A stretch of DNA of 64,000 nucleotides from CBDBLK01 sp965243145 (GCA_965243145.1 CBDEUB010000002.1:372001-436000), one strand, 5' to 3'. Shown: positions 1-9,197, numbered from the stretch's first letter. Translations and numbers: made by a program. Notes: generated from the sequence alone by a model not told the origin.

Positions 1-2672
1 TCCCCTGACTGCACAGTCACATCGGCCGTCCTGGTTTCCGTATGATACCCGCTCGCCGTATAAGTGGCGGTCACCCGGCAAATATCGCTCACCTGGGCAC
101 TGTTGCCAATGGTGATCGCTCCGGTTCCTGCGGCCACCGAACAAATGCCGGCGGTGGGAGTCGATCCGCGCAGGCCTTGGCCAGAGTAAGCAACACTGGC
201 GTTGTTTACTCCCGCCGTTGCCGAAGCGGAAGTTGAAGGGGAAACATTAGCACCACCGATGCGCAAAGTAGAGGTATAGGCCAGGGCGATCACACTCGAC
301 AAATCCTCCGCCACCGTCACGGTAAATGTCTCGGTTTTGTCCGTATAACCCGATTTTTCGGCGAGCACACTGATGACACAATCGCCGGCATCCGAACGAT
401 AAGTCAACTCCTCCTCGGTGTCATCCCAACCGCATCCCCCCGAATCCACGCTGACGGTGATAGTGTCTGCGCCGGGAGAGGAAGTGGGCATACTGCCGGT
501 AAAATCTATGGTATCGCCGGGATTGGCCCCATCGGTGTTGCTCCACGCTGTCCAGGTGATACTGGTAAAAGTGGAGAGGGTGGACACGGCAATGCCCGCC
601 GCACCGGAGATATTCACCCAATTCGAGGCGCTGTATTGATTAGTGACGGCGGCAAAGCGGGCGTGAATATAGCAAGTTCCCATATTCGCCCCGGCGGTAA
701 CTTTTCCATCGCTCTGGTTCACGCTACACACAGTGCTGGCGGAACCGCCGGAGGGGTTGGCCTGACTCCACACCCTCAGGGCCAAAGTTCCCTGGCCGCC
801 ACTGGGAAGGGAAGCGGAAGGATTGATGCTGGTATTCACTACTACATCGTCGGGATAAATATCCGTCGAGGCGGGGACTGTCTGGGTTCCCAAATTGATG
901 GTAATGGTGGCCACATCGGAGTGGCCAGAAGATTGATAATTGGCATTGCCGGCAAACTGCGCTTCGATGGTACAACCCCCGTTGGTGTTGATTCCCTTCA
1001 CCACGCCAGTTGTGGAAATAACGCTACAGCCGGTGCTGCCGGATTTCACACGATACACCAAATCCCCCTGCCCGCCGGGCGGATTGCTGGGAGCACTGGA
1101 GTCCGCGCCCACGGCAATGGCGGGAGAAGAACCGTAGGGGTTGTTCCAACCGGAAGGTGCGGACTGGGTGGCCTTGGCCGCCGCGGGAGTCACTCTAAAG
1201 AGTTGGGTTAAGTCATCGTACCCGCGCAATTCGACAGTGACTGAAACTACGCACTCGGTGGTGTCGCTAAAGGTAAACTTATTGGCGTTCCAAGCACAAT
1301 CCCCCGAATCCACGGCGATCGTAGTGGTAGTCGCCGCAGGCGTGGCCACCGGCGCATCTCCGGTATTGCCGCCGGACAAATCCACCTCGGTTCCCACCGT
1401 CGCACTGGCGGGGAAGTTGGCCCAGGCCAGACTGGTAAACTGTTGAGTGGCCGAGACGGTGACACTTTGTTCGACCTCCACGGATAAATGTCCATCCGAA
1501 GTGGAAGACAACTGGATGCGGCACTCCCCCGCCGCCACGGTGGCGACTGTGCCATCATCTTCGTCCACGGTGCAAATTGAGGTGGTGAGGGAAGTGTAGG
1601 TCAAATCCGGGGAAATGCCACTGCCGTCGGCGGGAGCAGTATTGACTGTTCGACTTTCTCCGGGATAGAGAGCATCGCCGGCATAACCTCCCGTCCAAGT
1701 CGTATCGTTGTCTTCTACCACCTCTACTTCAGCGATGATCACCCGGTCGACGAACCCTTGTGCTTCCACTGTGAGGATGATCTTGCAAGTCCCCTTGTTG
1801 GCGGCGGTGCCAGTGGCGGTGAACGCCCCGCTGGCCACCACTGTGCAGACATTGGTATCTGCGGAGGCGTAGGAAAAACTGGCCTCCTCGGGAGTATTGG
1901 TGGGCGTGGCCACGGGACTCAGGGTGGCGCTCAACAAGACTTGCCCGGAGTTGGCGTTTCCGCTGCGGTATCCCTGCCAGGCGGTTTTTTGCATTTCCAT
2001 GATCAACTCTTCTACCGGAATGTCTTGGCCCTGATCATCTTGTTTGGGGGCACTCAAACAACGGCCCGAATTGTCCGCCAAGTTGACCCGGCAGATGGTT
2101 TTTTCCTGTTCATCCTCGTCTCCGTTGACCACGATCGCCCAATCGTCGGAACACTTGAGCGCCTTGTCCCCGTTGACCAGGTCAGTTTCGCAACTAAAGG
2201 TTTCCCCCATGTTGTTGCCGATGGTTTGAAAAACGGTGGTGCAGGCGGTTTGGGCCCCATCCACATAGCAGGCCAAAGTGGAACTGAATTGGGCCTCGGC
2301 AAAGAAGTCGCCCCCGACGGGGCCGCCAAAGAAGACGGGGGTTCCGGTATTGGCCAAATCCATACAAACTTTGACCTCTTGCCCGTTGTGGGTTTCCTGG
2401 CGGCAAACTTCCTGGTTGGCCAAATTGGAATCGCTGCCGTCGTAACTGATGGCCATGCCGTCGGAAAAGGCCAGTCTTCTCACCGTGGCGGTGATCGCTG
2501 GGCCAAAGGTGGGGATGCTCCCCCGCCCGGCACTGCTCCAGCGATCTGATGTGGAGTTAGAGGCGGCCTTGGGCGTAACCGTTTTTTCACTGTTGCAAGC
2601 GGCCAGGAAAAGGGGGCCACACCCAAGGCCAATGCAGTAGAAAAAACAGGCGGCCGACTTGCCAATGTTCAC
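1..2672 (-). CDS. Giant Ig-like/MBG-type repeat lipoprotein, 5' part (3' end outside window)
   Basis: An open frame runs from a GTG at 2672 to the window edge, about 890 codons, with an in-frame TAA upstream of the GTG. The N-terminus has a short hydrophobic stretch ending in the lipobox FLAAC, so the product is probably an outer-membrane or surface lipoprotein. The rest is Thr/Ser/Gly-rich with recurring units of two kinds. One has the pattern AWxxFPxSAxVG ... GDCxWN ... GYxxxTQxFxVTP; the other is built around NPYGSxP and GxLxYR followed by paired Cys (CSV ... CTI). These resemble bacterial Ig-like (Big/MBG) repeats. The same two unit types occur in the protein that enters the window at its right end. 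Role inferred: adhesion or surface display. No enzymatic motif was seen. Confidence 0.8.
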   Translation of the reverse strand, partial: MNIGKSAACFFYCIGLGCGPLFLAACNSEKTVTPKAASNSTSDRWSSAGRGSIPTFGPAITATVRRLAFSDGMAISYDGSDSNLANQEVCRQETHNGQEVKVCMDLANTGTPVFFGGPVGGDFFAEAQFSSTLACYVDGAQTACTTVFQTIGNNMGETFSCETDLVNGDKALKCSDDWAIVVNGDEDEQEKTICRVNLADNSGRCLSAPKQDDQGQDIPVEELIMEMQKTAWQGYRSGNANSGQVLLSATLSPVATPTNTPEEASFSYASADTNVCTVVASGAFTATGTAANKGTCKIILTVEAQGFVDRVIIAEVEVVEDNDTTWTGGYAGDALYPGESRTVNTAPADGSGISPDLTYTSLTTSICTVDEDDGTVATVAAGECRIQLSSTSDGHLSVEVEQSVTVSATQQFTSLAWANFPASATVGTEVDLSGGNTGDAPVATPAATTTTIAVDSGDCAWNANKFTFSDTTECVVSVTVELRGYDDLTQLFRVTPAAAKATQSAPSGWNNPYGSSPAIAVGADSSAPSNPPGGQGDLVYRVKSGSTGCSVISTTGVVKGINTNGGCTIEAQFAGNANYQSSGHSDVATITINLGTQTVPASTDIYPDDVVVNTSINPSASLPSGGQGTLALRVWSQANPSGGSASTVCSVNQSDGKVTAGANMGTCYIHARFAAVTNQYSASNWVNISGAAGIAVSTLSTFTSITWTAWSNTDGANPGDTIDFTGSMPTSSPGADTITVSVDSGGCGWDDTEEELTYRSDAGDCVISVLAEKSGYTDKTETFTVTVAEDLSSVIALAYTSTLRIGGANVSPSTSASATAGVNNASVAYSGQGLRGSTPTAGICSVAAGTGAITIGNSAQVSDICRVTATYTASGYHTETRTADVTVQSG

Positions 2673-2775
2673 AGAAACCCGTCCTTGGATAAATTAAAAT
2701 TGTTTATGCCATACCGAATTGTATCATTGAAGTGTGGCCGAACGAGTCCAATGTCAGTTTTTTTAAGAAATTCTG

Positions 2776-2796
2776 TAACTGGTCACACTTCAGGCC
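2776..2796. repeat. Dispersed 3'-end motif, copy 1
   Basis: The 21-mer TAACTGGTCACACTTCAGGC(C) overlaps the stop of the tRNA methyltransferase gene. Close versions lie at 24960-24980 and 25443-25463, and a partial inverted version at 48376-48393. Confidence 0.5.
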
Positions 2797-3439
2797 TGGC
2801 GATCAAGGATTCCCGCTTGCCGGCAAACCCGGGGCGCTTTTCGACTTCCCAACCGGCGGATGTCAAAGCGGCCCGCACCGCCGAGGCGCTGCTGTAAGTG
2901 GCCAAAATGGCCTCCCTCTGGGATAACTGCTTTAACAAAGCAAACCATTCCGCAGTCCATAACTGGGGATTGCTGCGCGGACTAAAAGGGTCTTGGTAGA
3001 TGGCCTCAAATTTGCGCCGGGGAAATGTTTTTAAAAATAGAGGCAAGGCCTGGCGGGCGTCCCCTTGCAAAATAGTCACCTTTTCCCTGGGCCACAGTTT
3101 CCCCCAAAATTGGCGGGCGTAATCCACCAGTTGGGGATTGCACTCGGTAGTGACAAAATCCACTTGCAGATGGGGACATTGTTTTAAGGCATCAAAGGTG
3201 GCCATCACTCCGTGGCCCAGGCCGAGTCCGACCTCCAAAATGCGCAGCGGCCTGGCCTCCTCTTGGCAGGCCTCTCCCCTGGCCACAATTTGGCAACCTT
3301 CAACAAAGTTGTAGATGCTTTCTCCCCGCGCTCCCGAGTAGGAATGACAGGCCTCTTTGCAATCTTGCGAATAGAGGGTTAAACTTCCGTCGGCAGTTTT
3401 CTCTAAACGGTGGCCATCAGGAATCTGCGAAGTTTTCAA
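2783..3439 (-). CDS. mnmD: MnmC-type tRNA (mnm5s2U34) methyltransferase, stand-alone methyltransferase domain
   Basis: SAM-dependent methyltransferase of the DUF752/MnmC methylation-domain family, which makes the final 5-methylaminomethyl group on wobble uridine of tRNAs. Visible: HRLEKTADGSLTLYS near the N-terminus (the family signature is HRLE.TADGSLT), the SAM loop ILEVGLGLGHG, the acidic TTECNP strand, and the family motif QDPFSPRSNPQLWT. The FAD oxidase domain of enterobacterial MnmC is absent, so this is the stand-alone form. I prefer the TTG at 3439: it overlaps the upstream stop as TTGA and has GGAG six bases upstream. A longer GTG start at 3475 would overlap the upstream gene by 40 bp. 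It is the last gene of a three-gene coupled operon. Confidence 0.8.
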   Translation of the reverse strand: MKTSQIPDGHRLEKTADGSLTLYSQDCKEACHSYSGARGESIYNFVEGCQIVARGEACQEEARPLRILEVGLGLGHGVMATFDALKQCPHLQVDFVTTECNPQLVDYARQFWGKLWPREKVTILQGDARQALPLFLKTFPRRKFEAIYQDPFSPRSNPQLWTAEWFALLKQLSQREAILATYSSASAVRAALTSAGWEVEKRPGFAGKRESLIARPEV

Positions 3440-3954
3440 GGTTTCTCCAGGCCCCTCAACTCTTGCCAAATCCACTCCACAGCACGAACAAAGGGAAGGC
3501 GCTCACCATCGACCTCTACCCAGCGCGAACCTGGGCCACCGCCCAAACTCAAATAAATATAGGGAAGTTCGGCCTGGGGATAAAGGCCCAACTCCACCTT
3601 GTCCCACAATCCGTTCTCCAGCAAAAAGGCCCTCAATGCCCGCACATCGACGAGAAAGGTGATCAGGCCTTGAGGGTGGCCCATGCTGGTGTAGTCATTC
3701 AAAGAAAAGGCCAGGGCATTACCCTCCCGAAAACGGTGAGTATAGTGCCGCTGGTTGATTTGCAAAAAATAGCACAAAGTCGCCAACAGGGCGGGATCAG
3801 TGTGGCGCAGATCCGGGAAGCGATCAAAGTCAAAGCAGTGATCGAAGACCTGCAAATTAGAGGTGCGCCAACGGGACGATTGGGTGGCCGCATCTGGTGC
3901 ACTCAAAAAAAAGAGAACACATAGAGTCTCAATAAATATTCTTTTCAAACTCAC
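3436..3954 (-). CDS. Exported degenerate paralogue of the neighbouring M15/DUF882-like protein
   Basis: About 172 residues with a signal peptide (LCVLFFLSAPDAATQ). It aligns along its whole length with the upstream gene product: HCFDFDRF, DPALLATLCYFL, GNALAFSLNDY, LWDKVELGLYPQ, then SRW. The residues expected to bind metal in the neighbour have been replaced: the Asp of GNALDF is Ala (GNALAF), and the His and Asp of IHLDLRG are Tyr and Ser (IYLSLGG). It is therefore probably a non-catalytic paralogue (binding or inhibitory role inferred). It starts at a GTG overlapping the upstream stop (GTGA) and is translationally coupled on both sides. Confidence 0.65.
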   Translation of the reverse strand: MSLKRIFIETLCVLFFLSAPDAATQSSRWRTSNLQVFDHCFDFDRFPDLRHTDPALLATLCYFLQINQRHYTHRFREGNALAFSLNDYTSMGHPQGLITFLVDVRALRAFLLENGLWDKVELGLYPQAELPYIYLSLGGGPGSRWVEVDGERLPFVRAVEWIWQELRGLEKP

Positions 3955-4478
3955 TGGGCCAACTTCCCTTGCAACCAGTTCCAGGCCGATGCAAAACTGA
4001 CTTCACGGCCCTCCAGCTCTCCCCAACGGGCCCGCACTCCCCGCAAGTCCAAATGAATAAAAGGGTTGGGAGTTTGCGGGTAAATGCCCAATCCCACCTT
4101 GTCCAACAATCCCCATTGACGCAAAAAACTTTCCAGCAATTTGACATCACCGGAAAAGGCCTTCAGAATTTGGCGGCGACTCATATCACGATAGTCGGTC
4201 AAATGAAAGTCCAATGCATTGCCAGAGTGGTTGTAGGAACTGGATCGCCAACCGGAGTGGTGAAAATAAGTTTTATTGTAACGCTTTAAAAAATAACAGA
4301 CTGTGGCCAGCAAAGCGGGATTGATTCTATCGGCAAACCTCACCGTGGAAAAGTCAAAACAGTGACTAAAAAGGTGCACAGAGCTTTCTTTTTCCCCAGC
4401 GAAAAGCGGCAATGTACACAGAAGTGTGGCCAACCCCAAGCATCGCATTTTATTTTTAAAAGATCGCATCAACGGCAT
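3951..4478 (-). CDS. Exported M15/DUF882 (YcbK-like) murein peptidase-like protein
   Basis: About 175 residues with a signal peptide (GLATLLCTLPLFAGE). Motifs resemble the YcbK/peptidase M15_3 fold: GWRSSSYN, then HSGNALDFHLTDYRD (compare HxxGxAxD), and near the C-terminus GLGIYPQ ... FIHLDLRGVRARW (HxD plus closing RxxRxW). Families of this type cleave peptidoglycan stem peptides in the periplasm. The spacing in the first motif is one residue shorter than usual, so activity is not certain. First gene of the operon; a GGAG lies just upstream of the ATG at 4478 but very close, and ATGs at 4469 and 4450 are alternatives. The next gene is a degenerate tandem duplicate. Confidence 0.6.
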   Translation of the reverse strand: MPLMRSFKNKMRCLGLATLLCTLPLFAGEKESSVHLFSHCFDFSTVRFADRINPALLATVCYFLKRYNKTYFHHSGWRSSSYNHSGNALDFHLTDYRDMSRRQILKAFSGDVKLLESFLRQWGLLDKVGLGIYPQTPNPFIHLDLRGVRARWGELEGREVSFASAWNWLQGKLAQ

Positions 4479-4636
4479 CGCTCCAAAAATAAACTCTTAA
4501 ATAATTTCAGTCAACCATTAACTAACCTCTAAATGCATCTTGTACTTCCGCCTTCAAATGAGATAAACTGCGATTTTACTTTTCCCATTTTTTTTCAGAA
4601 GATGAAGAAAAAACATTTTAACCATGGATTAAATTT

Positions 4637-5617
4637 GTGACAACTCCTGCGGCATCCATTTTGGCCCCCAACGAAAATCGCTTTGTGGTTTTCCCCATTG
4701 AATATGAATCCCTGTGGGATATGTACAAAAAACATATGGCGGTATTTTGGACGGCCGAGGAAATCGATTTGGCCGCCGACCTCAACGACTGGGAAAAACT
4801 GAATGGCGACGAACAACACTTTATTAAACATGTCTTGGCCTTTTTCGCCGCCAGCGATGGCATCGTCAACGAAAATTTGGCCCTGCGCTTTTATAATGAT
4901 GTACAAATTCCCGAGGCGCGGTGCTTTTATGGCCTGCAAATCGCCATGGAAAATATCCACAGCGAAACTTACAGTCTGTTGATCGACACCTACATTAAAG
5001 ATTCAGCGGAAAAGGATCGCCTCTTCCGTGCGGTTCAAGAATTTCCCCACATTGCCAAAAAGGCCAACTGGGCCTTGAAGTGGATCGACTCCAAGAGCAG
5101 TTTTGCCGAACGCCTGGTGGCCTTCGCCGCCGTCGAGGGACTCTTCTTTTCCGGTTCCTTCTGCGCCATCTTTTGGCTCAAGAAGCGCGGACTGATGCCG
5201 GGGCTTTGCACTTCCAACGAATTTATAAGCCGCGACGAGGGGTTGCACTGCCAATTTGCCTGCCTGTTGCACCAGCTTTTAAGGCCCCAAGAAAAGGCGA
5301 CGCCGGAAGTGATCGCCCGCATTTTTACCGAGGCGGTGGAGATCGAAAAAGAATTTGTCACTGAAGCGCTGCCAGTCGATCTGATCGGCATGAACGCCTC
5401 AATGATGTCCCAATATATTGAATATGTGGCCGACTTTTGGCTGCAACACTTGATCGGCCAAAAACACTACCACACCCCCAACCCCTTCGACTGGATGGAA
5501 CTCATCTCCCTGGAAGGCAAGACCAACTTTTTTGAAAAGCGGGTTTCCGAGTACCAAAGGCCCGGGGTGATCGGCGATCGCGCTGGCCAGGTCTTCACTT
5601 TGGATGCAGAATTTTAA
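4637..5617 (+). CDS. nrdB: Ribonucleoside-diphosphate reductase, small (beta) subunit, class Ia
   Basis: Carries the di-iron/tyrosyl-radical cofactor that starts reduction of ribonucleoside diphosphates to deoxyribonucleotides. Iron ligands sit in WTAEEIDLAAD, FFAASDGIVNENL and ENIHSETYSLLID, with a second Glu/His set in EAVEIEKEF and DEGLHC. The radical tyrosine is expected in EARCFYGLQIAMENIH. These motifs match the eukaryotic R2 type more closely than the E. coli type. The length (326 aa) is usual. The start is GTG at 4637, with a weak upstream purine stretch. nrdA begins 3 bp after the stop, so the two form an operon. I saw no clear NrdR box pair in the upstream gap. Confidence 0.95.
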   Translation: MTTPAASILAPNENRFVVFPIEYESLWDMYKKHMAVFWTAEEIDLAADLNDWEKLNGDEQHFIKHVLAFFAASDGIVNENLALRFYNDVQIPEARCFYGLQIAMENIHSETYSLLIDTYIKDSAEKDRLFRAVQEFPHIAKKANWALKWIDSKSSFAERLVAFAAVEGLFFSGSFCAIFWLKKRGLMPGLCTSNEFISRDEGLHCQFACLLHQLLRPQEKATPEVIARIFTEAVEIEKEFVTEALPVDLIGMNASMMSQYIEYVADFWLQHLIGQKHYHTPNPFDWMELISLEGKTNFFEKRVSEYQRPGVIGDRAGQVFTLDAEF

Positions 5618-5620
5618 CTT

Positions 5621-7975
5621 ATGTATGTCATTACCCGCAGCGGCGAGCGCGAACCCGTCAAATTCGACAAAATCACCGAGCGCATTGAACCCCTCAAATA
5701 TGGCCTGGACGAGGGACTGATCGACCCCACCGCCATTGCCCAAAAAGTGATCGAGGGCATTTACGACGGCATCAGCACCCGCCAACTGGATCAATTGGCC
5801 GCCGAAACCGCAGCTTACTTGGCCACCAAACACCCCGACTACGCCGTCCTCGCCGGCCGCATTGCGGTCAGCAATTTACACAAGGAAACCCGCGGTTGTT
5901 TCTCCGAAAACATCAAGGCCATGTACAACTTCGTCAACCCCGCCACCGGGGAACACGCCCCCATGGTTTCCCGCGCCCTCCACGACACCGTGATGGATCA
6001 CGCGGAAATGCTGGATCAGGCGATCCACGACAAGCGCGATTTCAACTACGACTACTTTGGCCTCAAAACCCTGGAGCGCTCTTATTTGTTGCGCATGAAC
6101 GGCAAAGTCGTGGAGCGGCCGGGGCAAATGCTGATGCGGGTGTCCCTCGGCGTCCACGGGGAAGATATTGAAGCGGCACTGGAAACTTATCATTTGATGA
6201 GTCAAAAGTATTTTACCCACGCCTCGCCCACTCTTTTTAACAGCGGTACCAACCGGCCCCAGCTCTCCAGTTGTTTTTTGTTGTGTATGCAGGAAGACAG
6301 CATCGACGGCATTTACGAAACCCTCAAACAAACCGCGCTGATCTCCCAAAGTGCCGGCGGGGTGGGCCTTTCCATTCACAACATCCGCGCTAAAGGTTCC
6401 TTTATTAAAGGAAGCAACGGCACTTCCAACGGCATTGTGCCCATGCTCAAAGTCTTCAATGATACCGCCCGCTATGTAGATCAGGGGGGGGGCAAGCGCA
6501 AGGGGGCCTTTGCCATTTATTTGGAACCCTGGCACGCCGATGTCTTCGACTTTTTGGAGATGAAAAAAAACACGGGCCAGGAAGAGCGGCGGGCGCGGGA
6601 CTTGTTTTACGCCCTGTGGATTCCCGACCTGTTCATGCAACGGGTGGAAAACGACCAGCACTGGAGTTTGTTTTGCCCCCATGAGTGTCCCGGCCTGGCC
6701 GAGCGCTACGGGGATGAATTTGAAAAACTCTATACCCACTACGAAGAACAGGGGAAAGCGCGCCAAACCATCCGCGCTCAAGATTTGTGGTTTGCCGTTC
6801 TGGAAAATCAAATTGAAACCGGATCGCCCTATATGCTCTACAAGGACACCATCAACCGGCGCTCCAATCAAAAAAATCTGGGCACTATCCAGTCCTCCAA
6901 CCTGTGCACGGAAATTATGGAGTACACTTCACCCGACGAAGTGGCCGTGTGCAATTTGGCCTCGGTGGCGCTCAATAAATTTGTTCAACAAAAAGATGAC
7001 GGCGAGATGGCCTATGGCCACTCCAAACTCTACGAAGTGGTCTACCGCATCACCCTCAACCTCAACCGCATTATCGACATCAACCACTACCCCGTGCCAG
7101 AGGCCAAAAACTCCAACACGCGCCATCGCCCCATCGGCATCGGCGTGCAGGGCCTGGCCGACACTTTTTTTGAAATGCGCCTGCCCTTTGAATCCCCTGC
7201 CGCCCTGGAACTCAACAACCAAATTTTTGAAACCATTTATTACGCCGCCCTCTCCGCCTCCAAAGATTTGGCCAAACGGGACGGCCCCTATTCCAGTTAT
7301 CAGGGCAGTCCCGCGCAGTTGGGCCAATTGCAATTCGACCTGTGGGGAGTTACCCCCTCGGGTAAGTATTGGGACTGGCCAACACTCAAGGCGGAGATTG
7401 CCGAGCACGGATTGCGCAACAGTTTATTGGTAGCGCCCATGCCCACTGCTTCGACCTCACAAATCTTGGGCAACAACGAGTGCTTTGAACCCATCACTTC
7501 CAATATCTATGTCCGCCGGGTGTTGAGCGGCGAGTTCGCCCTGGTGAACAAATACCTGGTGCGCGACCTCATTGAAGTGGGCCTGTGGGATCAGGACATG
7601 CGCAGTGAAATCGTCGCCCACAACGGCAGCATTCAGGCCATCGAGCGCATCCCCGAAGAACTCAAAGCACTCTACAAAACCGTGTGGGAGATCAAACAGC
7701 GCACAGTCGTCGAAATGGCGGCCGGCCGCGGCCCCTACATCGACCAGGGCCAGAGCATGAACATCCACATGCAAGAACCCAACTTCGGCAAACTCTCCTC
7801 CATGCACTTCTACGCCTGGAAAAAGGGCCTCAAAACCGGCATGTACTACTTGCGCTCCCGCGCGGCGGTCAACGCCGTCCAATTTACTGTCAAAAACGAG
7901 TCCCGGCCTCGGCCCACAGCTGGCCAAAATTGTTCCCTGGAGAATGATGAAGACTGCGTGGTTTGCAGTTCGTAA
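5621..7975 (+). CDS. nrdA: Ribonucleoside-diphosphate reductase, large (alpha) subunit, class Ia
   Basis: Catalytic subunit of aerobic RNR, 784 aa. It has an N-terminal ATP-cone (residues 1 to about 90) for dATP/ATP activity control. Next come the first active-site Cys in QLSSCFLLCMQ, the catalytic loop SSNLCTEIMEY (Asn, Cys, Glu), and PMPTASTSQILGNNECFEP. The C-terminal swinging redox pair is CVVC in the last six residues. It lies 3 bp after nrdB and is followed by a strong intrinsic terminator. The sequence type is eukaryote-like, in agreement with nrdB. Confidence 0.96.
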   Translation: MYVITRSGEREPVKFDKITERIEPLKYGLDEGLIDPTAIAQKVIEGIYDGISTRQLDQLAAETAAYLATKHPDYAVLAGRIAVSNLHKETRGCFSENIKAMYNFVNPATGEHAPMVSRALHDTVMDHAEMLDQAIHDKRDFNYDYFGLKTLERSYLLRMNGKVVERPGQMLMRVSLGVHGEDIEAALETYHLMSQKYFTHASPTLFNSGTNRPQLSSCFLLCMQEDSIDGIYETLKQTALISQSAGGVGLSIHNIRAKGSFIKGSNGTSNGIVPMLKVFNDTARYVDQGGGKRKGAFAIYLEPWHADVFDFLEMKKNTGQEERRARDLFYALWIPDLFMQRVENDQHWSLFCPHECPGLAERYGDEFEKLYTHYEEQGKARQTIRAQDLWFAVLENQIETGSPYMLYKDTINRRSNQKNLGTIQSSNLCTEIMEYTSPDEVAVCNLASVALNKFVQQKDDGEMAYGHSKLYEVVYRITLNLNRIIDINHYPVPEAKNSNTRHRPIGIGVQGLADTFFEMRLPFESPAALELNNQIFETIYYAALSASKDLAKRDGPYSSYQGSPAQLGQLQFDLWGVTPSGKYWDWPTLKAEIAEHGLRNSLLVAPMPTASTSQILGNNECFEPITSNIYVRRVLSGEFALVNKYLVRDLIEVGLWDQDMRSEIVAHNGSIQAIERIPEELKALYKTVWEIKQRTVVEMAAGRGPYIDQGQSMNIHMQEPNFGKLSSMHFYAWKKGLKTGMYYLRSRAAVNAVQFTVKNESRPRPTAGQNCSLENDEDCVVCSS

Positions 7976-8014
7976 GTTCAATACCGGCCATAAAGAGAGG
8001 CCAGATATATTGAG

Positions 8015-8048
8015 AAAGGGAGGGTTTAGGCCCTCCCTTTCGTTTTTT
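8015..8048 (+). terminator. Intrinsic terminator of nrdBA
   Basis: A perfect 10-bp stem AAAGGGAGGG / CCCTCCCTTT with a 6-nt loop is followed by CG and six T. It lies 40 bp after the nrdA stop. Confidence 0.92.
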
Positions 8049-8072
8049 AATGTTTAGTGCTCGTCAAAACGG

Positions 8073-9137
8073 TTACAACCTAGGGCGGTAATGAGTATCC
8101 TTTATAATATTGCATACCTTATCAGATAAATTGTTAAATAAATCGAGAAACTTTTTTTGGTTTTCTAATGCGTTTTGAAGAGTAACACCTTTCCATTGCA
8201 ATTCTTCTTTTGAAAGTTCAAATATGGGTTTGTTATGTTTTTGTGAAACTGCGATAAGGGAATTAAAATCAGGTATGCTAATTAAATTGTAGGGCCGTTC
8301 ATCTTGAACATGCTTTTTAAAAATATCTTCTTCAACGGCCATATTGACCTCGTGTAATTTCAAGGCCAGAACATTTTTAGATGCTTCTTGAATTTTATCA
8401 ATCCACATTTGGAAAGATTTTGCTTTATCCTTTCCACTATGTCCCTTATAAGGCCTGTATTTTTGAGAGATAATCCCTAGCATTTTAGGGGAATGTTTTG
8501 GTAAAGGGTTTCTTATTTTTGGTTCTCTAAAATTTTTAAAGTCCTCAGACCATGTTGGGAGCATATTGGCCAATGAGTTTATTGCTTGATAACAAAAAAA
8601 ATCCGGTGATGTTGGAATGATAAAATAATCACTGCTCATAAGTATGCATCTATTTAAAGCTGAAGCACTTGGACTCATATCCACTAAAACAAAATCATAT
8701 TCGTACCGTTCTATAGTAGATTTTATTGTTGCATAAAATGCACCAATAAACTGTTGAGCAAAATGCATAAATCTACCGCCAGCAAGGCCTATTGATAGGG
8801 ATACATCCAATTCGGCCATCCCAATATTACCAGCAGCAAGGAATAAATTATCGTTCTGAGTTTTTGTTTGTAATATAGCTTTAGGTTCTAGCCTTGTTCC
8901 CTCAATTATTGGCGAAATTGAAGAATAAATATCTTCATTTTTTTTACTGTCATAAAATGCATCAAAATCTTCATTAGAATTTAACCCAATAGTATATGCT
9001 GTTAAATTACATTGAGGGTCAGCATCAACCATTAAAACTTTATATTTTTTAGATGCTAAACTCCAACCAAGGTTAAATGTCGTCGTTGTTTTACTAACAC
9101 CACCCTTATGATTAAATAAAGAGATAATACAACTCAT
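8073..9137 (-). CDS. Orphan ParA/Soj-type ATPase on AT-rich DNA
   Basis: P-loop ATPase of the ParA/MinD superfamily, 354 aa. The deviant Walker A is FNHKGGVSKTTTTFNLG, followed by VLMVDADPQCNLTAY and the Walker B region YDFVLVDMSPSASALN. The C-terminal third (KKHVQDERPYNLIS onward) fits chromosome-independent ParA homologues sometimes linked to phage or mobile DNA. No ParB partner or parS-like repeats are adjacent. Base composition is clearly more AT-rich than the flanking genes, and the gene lies between a terminator and a convergently read gene end, which suggests acquisition. Start ATG at 9137 has AGTGAGG just upstream. Confidence 0.85.
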   Translation of the reverse strand: MSCIISLFNHKGGVSKTTTTFNLGWSLASKKYKVLMVDADPQCNLTAYTIGLNSNEDFDAFYDSKKNEDIYSSISPIIEGTRLEPKAILQTKTQNDNLFLAAGNIGMAELDVSLSIGLAGGRFMHFAQQFIGAFYATIKSTIERYEYDFVLVDMSPSASALNRCILMSSDYFIIPTSPDFFCYQAINSLANMLPTWSEDFKNFREPKIRNPLPKHSPKMLGIISQKYRPYKGHSGKDKAKSFQMWIDKIQEASKNVLALKLHEVNMAVEEDIFKKHVQDERPYNLISIPDFNSLIAVSQKHNKPIFELSKEELQWKGVTLQNALENQKKFLDLFNNLSDKVCNIIKDTHYRPRL

Positions 9138-9197
9138 TTGACCTCACTTGTTAATAAATATCTTATTACTCATACCGATATTCGACAAGGTATAATC

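Noticed and set aside
1..2650. Several plus-strand frames of 60-260 codons across the left edge
   Set aside because: They are shadows of the minus-strand repeat lipoprotein, whose frame is continuous and has a signal peptide and repeated domains.
4479..4636. NrdR boxes upstream of nrdB
   Set aside because: No pair of sites similar to the usual ACACTATATATAGTGT-like consensus was visible.
6681..7433. 250-codon frame inside nrdA
   Set aside because: Shadow in the +1 frame of a well-conserved gene, with biased Pro/Ser/Thr composition.
8073..9137. ParA gene as part of a plasmid partition locus
   Set aside because: No parB, no parS-like repeats and no replication gene nearby; it lies among chromosomal genes.
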